A stretch of 64,000 nucleotides of DNA from an uncultured Bacteroidia bacterium (GTDB lineage: Bacteria > Bacteroidota > Bacteroidia > Bacteroidales > F082). The position numbers and the translations under genes were made by a program. Shown one piece after another: positions 27,358-35,065 of the stretch (the stretch's first letter is position 1; each line of letters starts with the position of its first letter). The notes under the pieces were generated by a model. That model was given only the letters and a program-made list of their open reading frames with translations. It had not been told where the DNA came from and did no database searches. The stretch is from positions 1-64,000 of the forward strand of contig CADCGK010000006.1 of assembly GCA_902800965.1 (NCBI GenBank), read 5' to 3'.

Positions 27358-27419
27358 TATGTTATTGTTTTTATTGTTTACAAAAACAGCCCCCAAGAAC
27401 ACCTGGAGGCTGCCTAAAG

Positions 27420-27503
27420 TACCGAAGGCCGGGATCGAACCGGCACGAGTTTAACCTCATCGGTTTTTGAGACCGACGCGTCTACCTATTCCGCCACTTC
27501 GGC
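27420..27503 (-). tRNA. tRNA-Leu (CAA)
   Basis: 84 nt on the minus strand. The acceptor stem GCCGAAG/CTTCGGT has discriminator A. The anticodon loop CTCAAAA gives anticodon CAA (reads UUG). There is a long class II variable arm and a T arm GCCGG-TTCGATC-CCGGC. The 3' CCA is not encoded. A TAATTTTG promoter lies upstream. Confidence 0.95.
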
Positions 27504-27526
27504 ATGGTTTTCAACGAACGAGGCTG

Positions 27527-27555
27527 CAAAATTACAAAAAAATCCATTTATACAA
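27527..27555 (-). promoter_or_regulatory. Promoter of tRNA-Leu
   Basis: Minus strand TTG (27553-27555), 18-nt spacer, TAATTTTG (27527-27534), about 24 nt before the tRNA 5' end. It may also drive the NifU-like/GGGtGRT operon. Confidence 0.6.
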
Positions 27556-27572
27556 CCTTTTTTGAAAAAAAC

Positions 27573-27604
27573 TTTGGCTATCTCATCATAAAGCCGTACC
27601 TTTG
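27573..27604 (+). promoter_or_regulatory. Promoter of prs operon
   Basis: TTTG (27573-27576), 20-nt spacer, TACCTTTG (27597-27604): the best full -33/-7 match in the window. The leader to ATG 27634 is about 25 nt. Confidence 0.8.
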
Positions 27605-27633
27605 CAGCCCGAAAAAACCAAACTTTTTCAGCG

Positions 27634-28590
27634 ATGTCAGGAAAATTCGTTTCCATTTTTGCAGGAAGGGCTACTCAGGAACTCGGCACCAAGATCGCCG
27701 AAGAATACGGCCGCATTGAGAACAAACCAGACTTCAAATTGGGTAAATCTTCAGTGGTTGTTTTCTCGGATGGAGAGTTCCAGCCTTCGTTTGACGAGAG
27801 CATCCGTGGTCATCACGTGTTTATCGTGCAATCCACCATGCCTCCGACTGAAAACTTGATGGAACTGCTGTTGATGATCGATGCCGCCAAACGCGCTTCG
27901 GCACACAAGGTCATCGCAGTGATTCCGTATTTCGGATGGGCCCGCCAAGACCGTAAGGACCAGCCACGTGTGAGCATCGGCTCGAAAATGGTGGCCAACA
28001 TGCTGACGGCAGCCCATGTCGATCGTATCATCACCATGGACCTGCATGCCGACCAGATCCAAGGTTTCTTCGACATCCCGATGGATGCCTTGTACGCCTC
28101 CAGCATCTTCATCGACCATATCCAGAAGATGAACATCGACAACCTGCTGATTGCCGCTCCTGACCTTGGCGCTTCAAAACGCGCTTCGGCCTACGCCAAA
28201 CGTCTGGGATGTGACTTGGCTGTCTGCCATAAGCAACGTGCCCGTGCCAACGTGGTTGAAAGCATGACCCTCATCGGCGATGTGAAGGACAAGAATGTCA
28301 TCATCTTGGACGACATCATCGATACTGCTGGCACCATCGTGAAAGCCGGTCAGGTGATGATGGATCACGGCGCCAAGAGCGTCCGCGCCTTCGCCACTCA
28401 TGCCGTGTGCAGCGGCCCTGCCATGGAGCGTCTCGACAATTCGGTGTTCGAGGAAGTTGTGGTTACCGACTCTATCCCATTGCCGGCGAATGCTTCCAAG
28501 AAGATCAAAGTAGTGAGCACCGCGAAACTGTTCGCTGATGTGATCCGTCGCATCGAGAACTACGAATCGATCAGCTCATTGTTTAAATAA
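27634..28590 (+). CDS. prs: Ribose-phosphate pyrophosphokinase
   Basis: Makes PRPP from ribose-5-phosphate and ATP for nucleotide, histidine and tryptophan synthesis. 318 residues, typical. Motifs: FSDGEFQPSFDESIRGHHVFIVQS (N-terminal ATP/R5P site), WARQDRKDQPR flexible loop, MDLHADQIQGFFD, and the PRPP loop DDIIDTAGTI near residue 226. First gene of prs-rplY with pth following, a common bacterial order. Cytoplasmic. Confidence 0.97.
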   Translation: MSGKFVSIFAGRATQELGTKIAEEYGRIENKPDFKLGKSSVVVFSDGEFQPSFDESIRGHHVFIVQSTMPPTENLMELLLMIDAAKRASAHKVIAVIPYFGWARQDRKDQPRVSIGSKMVANMLTAAHVDRIITMDLHADQIQGFFDIPMDALYASSIFIDHIQKMNIDNLLIAAPDLGASKRASAYAKRLGCDLAVCHKQRARANVVESMTLIGDVKDKNVIILDDIIDTAGTIVKAGQVMMDHGAKSVRAFATHAVCSGPAMERLDNSVFEEVVVTDSIPLPANASKKIKVVSTAKLFADVIRRIENYESISSLFK

Positions 28591-28609
28591 CGGAAAACGT
28601 AAAGTTGTT

Positions 28610-28646
28610 AACTGAACAACTGAACAACTTAATAACTAATAACTTA
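28610..28646 (+). repeat. Octad repeat array upstream of rplY
   Basis: Units aactgaac, aactgaac, aacttaat, aactaat, aactta in the prs-rplY gap. The aactgaac unit recurs 25 kb away at 54179. Confidence 0.55.
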
Positions 28647-28657
28647 AAACAAACACC

Positions 28658-29233
28658 ATGAAAACTATCTCATTGAGCGGTTCTCTTCGCGAGAACGTAG
28701 GGAAAAAAGATGCTAAGGCTTTACGTAAAGCCGAAATGGTGCCGTGCGTCCTTTATGGCGGCGACGAGCAAATCCACTTTGCAACCGAGGCAAAGAACTT
28801 CAAGAAGATCCTCTTCACCCCGGAGTGCTTCATCATCAACATTAACTTGGGTGACAAATCTTACAACGCCATCCTTCAAGATGTCCAGTATCACCCTGTG
28901 ACCGACAACGTGCTGCACGCCGACTTTCTCCTGGTGAAGGAAGACAAGCCCATCACCGTTGTTCTGCCTATCGCCATCGAAGGCTCAGCCCCTGGCGTGA
29001 TGCGCGGTGGTAAGCTGAAACAAGCTGTCCGTAAGATCAAGGTCAGCGGTCTTGCCAAGGACCTCCCAGAAATCATCACTGTCAACATCAGCAACCTCAA
29101 CATTCTCGATTCCATTAAGGTCCGTGACCTCAACATCGAAGGTGTTACCATGGTGACCCCTGGTTATCAGGTCATCGTCGAGGTTCGCGCTGCACGTGGT
29201 GCCTCTGTCGCTGCAGAAGAGACTGAAGAATAA
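28658..29233 (+). CDS. rplY: 50S ribosomal protein L25/general stress protein Ctc
   Basis: 191 residues, the long CTC/TL5 form: an N-terminal 5S rRNA-binding L25 domain (residues 1-90, VPCVLYGGDEQIHF) and a C-terminal beta domain (about 95-180, KPITVVLPIAIEGSAPGVMRGGKLKQ). The acidic tail is VAAEETEE. It binds 5S rRNA in the large subunit. It sits between prs and pth, its usual neighbours, and a strong hairpin with a T-run follows the stop. Confidence 0.96.
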   Translation: MKTISLSGSLRENVGKKDAKALRKAEMVPCVLYGGDEQIHFATEAKNFKKILFTPECFIININLGDKSYNAILQDVQYHPVTDNVLHADFLLVKEDKPITVVLPIAIEGSAPGVMRGGKLKQAVRKIKVSGLAKDLPEIITVNISNLNILDSIKVRDLNIEGVTMVTPGYQVIVEVRAARGASVAAEETEE

Positions 29234-29251
29234 ATCATTCTTTCAAAAATT

Positions 29252-29307
29252 GGAGAATTAGAGATTTCAAGAACTCGAAATTGAAATCTTTAATTCTCTG
29301 TTTTTTT
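29252..29307 (+). terminator. Intrinsic terminator between rplY and pth
   Basis: A nearly perfect 19-bp stem (29252-29270 with 29281-29299), loop of 10 nt, followed by seven T. It ends 15 nt before the pth start codon. Confidence 0.8.
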
Positions 29308-29322
29308 GATAAATAATAAACG

Positions 29323-29880
29323 ATGAAATACCTGATCGCCTGTCTCGGAAACATCGGTGCCGAATATGATAATACCCGGCACAATGCGGGTTTTCGGATA
29401 GGTGACCGTTTAGCCGAGGATCTTGATTTCACTTTCACTACCGGCCGACTGGCTCAGGTGGCGGAGGTGAAGTTCCGAGGTAAAACGCTTATTGTCATCA
29501 AGCCGACAACCTACATGAACCTCAGTGGCAAGGCGGTTAAATACTGGCTGGACCAGGAAAAAATCCCTATCGAGAATCTGTTGGTCGTCAACGATGACAT
29601 CGCCCTTCCCTTGGGCACCATCCGTCTCCGCAAAAAAGGCGCCGACGCCGGTCATAACGGATTGACCGACATCATTGAGAAACTGGGAACCAGCGTCTTT
29701 TGTCGCTTGCGCTTCGGTATCGGCGACGATTTTCCTCAAGGCCACCTGGTTGATTTTGTCTTAGGCCATTGGAAACCTTCGGAGGAACCCATTGTGGATG
29801 AAACTGTTGACAAGGCGGTCGAAGCCATCAAGAGCTTTGTGGTTCAGGGTCCGGACAGGACGATGAATCAGTTTAATTGA
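29323..29880 (+). CDS. pth: Peptidyl-tRNA hydrolase
   Basis: Frees tRNA from prematurely released peptidyl-tRNA. 185 residues, normal length. The active-site region is RHNAGF with catalytic H20, plus N10, KPTTYMNLSGKAV and VVNDDIALPLGTIRLRKKGADAGHNGL. Located after rplY, as in many bacteria, but behind a strong terminator-like hairpin with no visible promoter in the 15-nt remaining gap. Expression may depend on read-through. Confidence 0.97.
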   Translation: MKYLIACLGNIGAEYDNTRHNAGFRIGDRLAEDLDFTFTTGRLAQVAEVKFRGKTLIVIKPTTYMNLSGKAVKYWLDQEKIPIENLLVVNDDIALPLGTIRLRKKGADAGHNGLTDIIEKLGTSVFCRLRFGIGDDFPQGHLVDFVLGHWKPSEEPIVDETVDKAVEAIKSFVVQGPDRTMNQFN

Positions 29881-29881
29881 A

Positions 29882-29916
29882 AGAAGTCAGAAGAAAGGAG
29901 TAAGAAGTAAGAATGA
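29882..29916 (+). repeat. Heptad array running into a start codon
   Basis: Five 7-mers: agaagtc, agaagaa, aggagta, agaagta, agaatga. The last contains ATG 29913 of the lipoprotein gene. Same unit as the array inside the polyprenyl synthetase gene. Confidence 0.65.
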
Positions 29917-30956
29917 AAAAACATCTTTTCCTTATTGGTTTGATGACATTGGTTCTTGCTTCTTGCAGCACTGATGTCGATCTTTATAATGACTACAAGG
30001 ACATCCCTGTCGTTTATGGCCTGATCGATGCTCAGGCGGATACCAATTATATCAAGATTACCAAGGCTTTTTGCAGCGATAACAGCCATCCCATCGATGC
30101 CAATGTCATCGCTCTTATCTATGATTCGAGTAACTATCCATGCAAACTCGATGCTTTCATTGAAGAACTGAAAAGCTCGTCAGGCCAACATTTTGAACCA
30201 ACTGGACGTATCTTGTGGCTAGATACCTTGACAATCCACAACAAAAAGCCTGGTCATTTTTATTCTCCCCACCAGCAATTGTATTATACCGCCGAGCGTT
30301 TTAACACAAATACCAGCGGCAATAAATACCGATACAAGCTTAATATAGTCAAACCTGATGGTGATACCGCCACAGCGGAGACGGGTATTGTAAGTGGTAA
30401 TACAAGGGTCATTACATCGAAAGTGGATTTTCAATCAACACCAAGCAATGAATCGAATGAGTTGCTGTTTAAGTCCACCGAACAGGCAATGCTTTATGAA
30501 ATCGCCATGCAATTTGATTATTGGGAAGTCTATCCAGGGAAGCCCAGGGTAAAGAAAGAGGTTTCTTGGTCATATGGCACCAAACGCCTTACAGAGTATG
30601 AAAAAGTGGTTGGCACCGAAGACTTTTACAAGCTGTATTATTCTGTGAATACTTTATTCAATATGTTGGAAACGGCTATTGGGAACGACACTGTATGGGA
30701 TGTGAATCACCCTAATGTGATGCGCTATATGGGCGATTTCATCGTTTATATTTCTGCCGCTGGCGAGGACTTTAATGATTATTATCAATTCACTCAAGCG
30801 ATGCAGAACGGGCTCAGTCTTTCGACGGATTATAGCAATATAGAAGGCGGCTGCGGTTTGTTTTCATCTCGCATCCTGGTGCGCAATACACTTCGATTGT
30901 CTTCGGGTACAAGATTCGATCTTTTCCGTAAACCTTGGGGTTTTCAGGAACAATAG
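29913..30956 (+). CDS. Uncharacterised outer-membrane lipoprotein
   Basis: 347 residues with a lipoprotein signal (LVLASC, lipidated C18). The segment YKDIPVVYGLIDAQADTNYIKITKAF right after the lipobox resembles Bacteroidetes DUF4249-like lipoproteins, though I cannot confirm the family. No catalytic motif. It starts 32 nt after pth, entirely within a 7-bp repeat array, and its last 13 bp overlap the 3' end of the convergent RNA methyltransferase gene. Confidence 0.85.
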   Translation: MKKHLFLIGLMTLVLASCSTDVDLYNDYKDIPVVYGLIDAQADTNYIKITKAFCSDNSHPIDANVIALIYDSSNYPCKLDAFIEELKSSSGQHFEPTGRILWLDTLTIHNKKPGHFYSPHQQLYYTAERFNTNTSGNKYRYKLNIVKPDGDTATAETGIVSGNTRVITSKVDFQSTPSNESNELLFKSTEQAMLYEIAMQFDYWEVYPGKPRVKKEVSWSYGTKRLTEYEKVVGTEDFYKLYYSVNTLFNMLETAIGNDTVWDVNHPNVMRYMGDFIVYISAAGEDFNDYYQFTQAMQNGLSLSTDYSNIEGGCGLFSSRILVRNTLRLSSGTRFDLFRKPWGFQEQ

Positions 30957-32113
30957 CTTCCTGTTTTCCAATCTTTCAAAGATCCTCCAAAGATATCAAA
31001 TCTCACAAATCTGCACTCCAGCGGACCGTTCCACACTGGGATCTTGGTGGTGGGCTTTAGTCCTACATGCTTCAGTGCTACAGCATCGTCGGTGATGAGC
31101 CAGCATTGGTAACCTTGGAAGTTGTGCTTCAAGGTGTTGCCGATGTTTTCGTAGACCTGGTCGATGTCGTCTTCCTCCAAACGGTCCCCGTAGGGCGGAT
31201 TGATGATGACGATGCCGCCGTCCTCGGGTGGCGTGAGGTCTTCCATGTTTTTCTTCATCAAGTGGATGTCGTGCTGCAAATGGGCGTTGTTGATGTTGCC
31301 TTCTGCGATGGCCACAGCCTTAGGGGAGCGGTCGGAGGCCCAGATCTCGTGCTCGAATTCAACGATTTGGCTGTCGGCTTCATCCTTGATTCTTTTCCAC
31401 AACTCGGGATCCCAGTCGTCCCATTTCATGAAGCCCCATTGCTTGCGGTAGTAGCCTGCCGGGATCTTCATGGCGAACATGGCGGCTTCGATGGGAAGGG
31501 TGCCCGAGCCACACATGCAGTCGAGGAAGTTGCAGTCGGCCTTCCAGCCACTGAGTTGGATCAGACCTGCTGCCAGCACCTCGTTCATGGGCGCTTTATC
31601 GACCTGTTTCCTGTAACCGCGGTGATGGAGGCTCTCGTTGGAGCTGTCGAAGAGGATCTGCACCTTGTCCTCGCGGATATGCAAATTAATACGCAGGTCG
31701 GGGTTCAAGGTGTTGATGCTCGGTCGGGGTCCCATTACGTCGCGAAACTGGTCCACGATGGCGTCTTTCGTCTTCAGGGCGGCATATTGCGAGTGGGTGA
31801 AGAAACGTCCGCTGGTCACGGCATCGACACAGAAGGTTTGGTCGGTACGAAGCAGCTCCCACCATTGAATCTCCTGCACTTTCTTGTAGAGTTCATCAGG
31901 GTTCTTGGCGAAGAAGGTCTTGAAAGGTTTCAGGACCTTGAGTCCAGTGCGTACGTTGTAGTTGAGACGGTACATCATCTCCTTGTTGCCTTCGCAAATG
32001 ACGGCGCGGTGCATCACCTTGACGTTTTTGGCACCTAAGTTTCTGATCTCCGCCGCCAGCACGTCTTCCAGTCCTGCGACAGTCTTGGTAATGAGTTGGT
32101 AATTGTCTTCCAC
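30944..32113 (-). CDS. THUMP-domain class I SAM RNA methyltransferase
   Basis: 389 residues, like the RlmL N-terminal half/YpsC family that makes N2-methylguanosine in 23S rRNA. A THUMP-type RNA-binding part (about 50-160) precedes a Rossmann methyltransferase domain with CGSGTLPIEAAMFA (SAM loop) and the catalytic motif INPPYGDRL. It starts with GTG at 32113 (no ATG nearby); the -7 box TATTTTTG lies 16 nt upstream. Cytoplasmic, single gene. The exact guanosine target cannot be told. Confidence 0.92.
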   Translation of the reverse strand: MEDNYQLITKTVAGLEDVLAAEIRNLGAKNVKVMHRAVICEGNKEMMYRLNYNVRTGLKVLKPFKTFFAKNPDELYKKVQEIQWWELLRTDQTFCVDAVTSGRFFTHSQYAALKTKDAIVDQFRDVMGPRPSINTLNPDLRINLHIREDKVQILFDSSNESLHHRGYRKQVDKAPMNEVLAAGLIQLSGWKADCNFLDCMCGSGTLPIEAAMFAMKIPAGYYRKQWGFMKWDDWDPELWKRIKDEADSQIVEFEHEIWASDRSPKAVAIAEGNINNAHLQHDIHLMKKNMEDLTPPEDGGIVIINPPYGDRLEEDDIDQVYENIGNTLKHNFQGYQCWLITDDAVALKHVGLKPTTKIPVWNGPLECRFVRFDIFGGSLKDWKTGSYCS

Positions 32114-32129
32114 GGGATGAAATTTTTGG

Positions 32130-32137
32130 CAAAAATA
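32130..32137 (-). promoter_or_regulatory. -7 box of RNA methyltransferase gene
   Basis: Minus-strand TATTTTTG followed by GCC, 16 nt before GTG 32113. No clear -33. Confidence 0.55.
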
Positions 32138-32148
32138 GGGATTTTACA

Positions 32149-32177
32149 TTGTAGAAAAGAAAATTACTTTAACTTTG
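32149..32177 (+). promoter_or_regulatory. Promoter of envelope block
   Basis: TTG (32149-32151), 18-nt spacer, TAACTTTG (32170-32177), 28 nt before ATG 32206. Confidence 0.6.
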
Positions 32178-32205
32178 TTCCAATCATTCTCTAAACGTTA
32201 AAATT

Positions 32206-32619
32206 ATGAAGAAATTAGTAAAACCCATGGTTGTTGCAGTCCTTATGTCCATCGTTATGGCAGGCTGCCGTGCTTATTTTTATGAAGAAAGAGGCGCACG
32301 TAACGTAGAGCCCAAACATCAAGTAGTCACCGTGCCCATTGTAGCCGATGTAGAGTTGCTTTCAACTGAGAAAATCACCTATTCGGAGACTTTTACCAAG
32401 GCTGATCTGAATAACATTGAAAGCTACAAATACGTGGTTCTTGCCCATGCCATCAAACAGTATAATGCAGACTTCATCATTGGTGCGATATACGATGTCA
32501 ACTACACAAGCCAAGGCAGGACCCTTGAAGTGATTGTCACAGGTTTTCCAGCAAAATACAAAGAATTCCGCAAGGCGACTCCTGAGGACCAATGGTTTTT
32601 AGACAACAAGGTTCAATAA
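32206..32619 (+). CDS. Small lipoprotein of unknown function
   Basis: 137 residues. A lipoprotein signal (VMAGC, lipidated C21), then a compact domain with PIVADVELLSTEKITYSETF and DFIIGAIYDVNYTS. I do not recognise a characterised family; the shape resembles small Bacteroidales periplasmic lipoproteins whose conserved core is a predicted alpha/beta fold. It is first in a same-strand run of envelope genes (32206-36415) behind one promoter, so it may be co-expressed with the barrel/lipoprotein cassettes. Confidence 0.82.
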   Translation: MKKLVKPMVVAVLMSIVMAGCRAYFYEERGARNVEPKHQVVTVPIVADVELLSTEKITYSETFTKADLNNIESYKYVVLAHAIKQYNADFIIGAIYDVNYTSQGRTLEVIVTGFPAKYKEFRKATPEDQWFLDNKVQ

Positions 32620-32637
32620 TTCCCCAAACAGAATGTG

Positions 32638-33261
32638 ATGAAAAGAATAATCTTAACTGCAATGTTGATAATGGCCTTTGCCATGGCTGGCATTTCGCAG
32701 ACGGGGGTCTATTATGGAGGCGTTAGCAACCGAACCTTGAGGGAAACTGGGTTAATCCTAAGGCCTGAAGTGGGATGTGTTGTTCATCCTGGGGATTTCA
32801 CTATGTCTGTTGGCGTAAACATGGGCTATCAATTTTCACCTAATATTTATGTTGGTGGTGGTATGCGTTTTTGTATCGAACTAGAGAGGAGGAAGTATAA
32901 TCCCAATACTGGAGATTTTGGATACAACAACTTGGAATCCTTATACACAAGTGTGAGGTGGTATTGGCTCGATAGGCGGTCGTCGCCTTTTTTGGAATTG
33001 GATCTTGGAATAGGTAGATTTGATTTTACTCATGTTGGTTATGATGATTATTATAACAATTACTACGATAACTACGACGATTATTATTACCGCTATGATT
33101 ATTATTACCGCTATGTGAGATTCTTGCCATATCTAAACATTGCTATTGGATACGATATTAAAAACTTTGACATAAAGATAGGTTTGGGTAGTTATGGTCC
33201 TTATATGGATAGTATCGGTGCATTTTTCACTCTTGGCTATAATTTCGTGGTGAAAAAATAG
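32638..33261 (+). CDS. Outer-membrane beta-barrel-like protein, cassette copy 1
   Basis: 207 residues, signal peptide (residues 1-20, ending AGISQ), then alternating beta strands ending in aromatic residues (FFTLGYNFVVKK), as in small outer-membrane barrels. It is paralogous to the product of 34492-35064: both begin the mature part with SQxGxYxGG and continue LRxTGLIxRPExG, and share SVRWYWLD/SFRWYWFDxxSSPFLELxxG. This copy has a Tyr/Asp-rich insertion at about 137-162. Start ATG 32638 is preferred over GTG 32635. Specific function unknown. Confidence 0.8.
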   Translation: MKRIILTAMLIMAFAMAGISQTGVYYGGVSNRTLRETGLILRPEVGCVVHPGDFTMSVGVNMGYQFSPNIYVGGGMRFCIELERRKYNPNTGDFGYNNLESLYTSVRWYWLDRRSSPFLELDLGIGRFDFTHVGYDDYYNNYYDNYDDYYYRYDYYYRYVRFLPYLNIAIGYDIKNFDIKIGLGSYGPYMDSIGAFFTLGYNFVVKK

Positions 33262-33266
33262 ATAAG

Positions 33267-34481
33267 ATGAAAAGAATATTTGTTTTTTTAGGCTTTGCCA
33301 TATTGTTTTCTTTCGGTTCTTGCAAGAAAAAAGCCGCTGATATGATTATTGGACATTGGGAAATAAGCCGGTGTGAGAATAGCTATGGGAGGCCTGATTT
33401 TCATGAATCAGCTGTATGGGAGTTCTATGCCGATGGAACGTTTCGGTTTGAGGCGAACGATGGAATTCGTATGGGCGATTATATGGTGAATGGTTCTGAT
33501 ATTTATTTGAGTTGTTGTTCCCCTCAAAATGGAAGAATCGTCAATATGAATGGCAATGGGATGGTTTGGTTAATGGAAGATGGAAGTAGGATTCATTTTC
33601 AACGCACCGATCAATCCATTGACAATAGCTATGAAGGAGTTGAGTATTTCATTAATGCAGAACCTAGTCCTTTAGAAGGTGGTTTTGTCTATGGCCGTGG
33701 GTATTACTATGAGTATGATTATTGTAACCTTGAGGCCATTGCTAATCTGGGCTTCGTATTTTCCAATTGGACAGAAGATGGCGAGGTGGTTTCTTATGAT
33801 GAGTACTATAGTTTTACTGTAGAGAGGAATAGACATTTGGTGGCGAATTTTATTTCAACAGCTCCTGTCTATGAAATTTTTGCCACGGCTAAGCCTGCGG
33901 GAGGTGGTACTATTTATGGTGATGGAAAATATAAGGAGTATGATGAGTGTACACTCCGTGCGGTCCCCTCTCCAGACCATGTTTTCCTGGACTGGACGGA
34001 AGATGGCGAGGTGGTTTCTAATGAGGAGTACTATCTTTTCCCTGTAACGAGGGATAGGCATTTGGTGGCGAATTTTTTAGCTTTTGTTCCATCACAAACC
34101 CTTCATTTTGAATGGAACGGCCATGTGTTTGAGTATGGAGAAACAATAGAGGCTTCTTATGATGAGAACATCGGTGAGTGGGCTAAGAATATTCAAATTC
34201 GGAACACGGCAGATTATAGTCAATCCGTTGTCATTGAAAAACAAGTCATTCATCAAGATCACGAAGACGCATTCGATTATTTTTGTTGGGGATTTTGCTA
34301 TAGTCCACAGGTTATGGTTAGTAGACCTGTTGAGATGGGAGCGAATGAAGTTTCTGGCGAAAACGATTTGTCTTTTCATGCCTATGTACCTTACGGTGGA
34401 GTGTTGGTGAAATATTGTGCTTACAATGTTAATCATCCTTACGAACGTGCCAGTATTATTGTCAGTTTTAATTACTACTAA
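33267..34481 (+). CDS. Lipocalin-like lipoprotein with InlB-type repeats, cassette copy 1
   Basis: 404 residues. Lipobox FGSC (C19) is followed by a lipocalin-like domain (IIGHWEISRCEN, AVWEFYADGTFRFE; about 25-115). Two copies of a roughly 75-residue InlB B-repeat-like unit follow (FSNWTEDGEVVSYDEYY and FLDWTEDGEVVSNEEYY, each ending RHLVANF). The C-terminal domain (about 275-404) is shared with the paralogue at 35066 (IQIRN, VVIEKQVI, NDLSFHA). It starts 5 nt after the barrel gene, so the two are coupled. Likely outer-membrane surface lipoprotein; role unknown. Confidence 0.82.
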   Translation: MKRIFVFLGFAILFSFGSCKKKAADMIIGHWEISRCENSYGRPDFHESAVWEFYADGTFRFEANDGIRMGDYMVNGSDIYLSCCSPQNGRIVNMNGNGMVWLMEDGSRIHFQRTDQSIDNSYEGVEYFINAEPSPLEGGFVYGRGYYYEYDYCNLEAIANLGFVFSNWTEDGEVVSYDEYYSFTVERNRHLVANFISTAPVYEIFATAKPAGGGTIYGDGKYKEYDECTLRAVPSPDHVFLDWTEDGEVVSNEEYYLFPVTRDRHLVANFLAFVPSQTLHFEWNGHVFEYGETIEASYDENIGEWAKNIQIRNTADYSQSVVIEKQVIHQDHEDAFDYFCWGFCYSPQVMVSRPVEMGANEVSGENDLSFHAYVPYGGVLVKYCAYNVNHPYERASIIVSFNYY

Positions 34482-34491
34482 AAACATATTT

Positions 34492-35064
34492 ATGAAAAAA
34501 CTAGTTTTAATGATAGCGTTGTTGCTGGCCTTTGCTTTGCCGGTTATTTCCCAGTCGGGCATCTATTCCGGAGGTATGAGCGGAATTGCCAAACACGACT
34601 TGAGGAAAACAGGATTGATAGTGAGGCCTGAGATCGGATTTGTTTATGGTGAGAACTGGGATCACATATCTGGCATGCGCAACGAACAGTTTATTACTTT
34701 TGGTGCAGATGCGGGATACCAGATCTCACCCCATATTTATTTGGGAGGAGGTCTGGGGTGTTTTGTGAGTTTGTATAGCTATTACAATGGCCATTGGGGT
34801 TTGCTTGGATATCGCGATAAGATAGTTCCTCTATACGCTAGTTTTAGGTGGTATTGGTTTGATGGACTTTCATCACCGTTTTTGGAGTTGGAAGTAGGTG
34901 GAGAAATAAGTGTAGGTGGGGATGGTGCCGATGGCTCCTATTTCATAAATCCCGCTATCGGATATAATATCAAGAACTTCGATATAAAGATAAGCGCCCC
35001 TATAATTCGTGGTGTTGGTGTTTGTGCTACATTTGGTTATAACTTCTTGATTAAAAAGAAATAA
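34492..35064 (+). CDS. Outer-membrane beta-barrel-like protein, cassette copy 2
   Basis: 190 residues from ATG 34492, chosen because it gives a proper signal peptide (MKKLVLMIALLLAFALPVIS); the longer frame from 34417 would overlap the upstream gene and bury the signal. Paralogue of 32638-33261, with similar length and the same GGxxxxxxLRKTGLIVRPEIGF, SFRWYWFDGLSSPFLELEVG and YNIKNFDIKI segments but without the Tyr/Asp-rich insertion. Predicted small outer-membrane barrel. It is followed after 1 nt by its lipoprotein partner. Confidence 0.82.
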   Translation: MKKLVLMIALLLAFALPVISQSGIYSGGMSGIAKHDLRKTGLIVRPEIGFVYGENWDHISGMRNEQFITFGADAGYQISPHIYLGGGLGCFVSLYSYYNGHWGLLGYRDKIVPLYASFRWYWFDGLSSPFLELEVGGEISVGGDGADGSYFINPAIGYNIKNFDIKISAPIIRGVGVCATFGYNFLIKKK

Positions 35065-35065
35065 A

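Noticed and set aside
34417..34491. Longer start for the second barrel protein
   Set aside because: It overlaps the upstream lipoprotein gene and places 25 extra residues before an ideal signal peptide.
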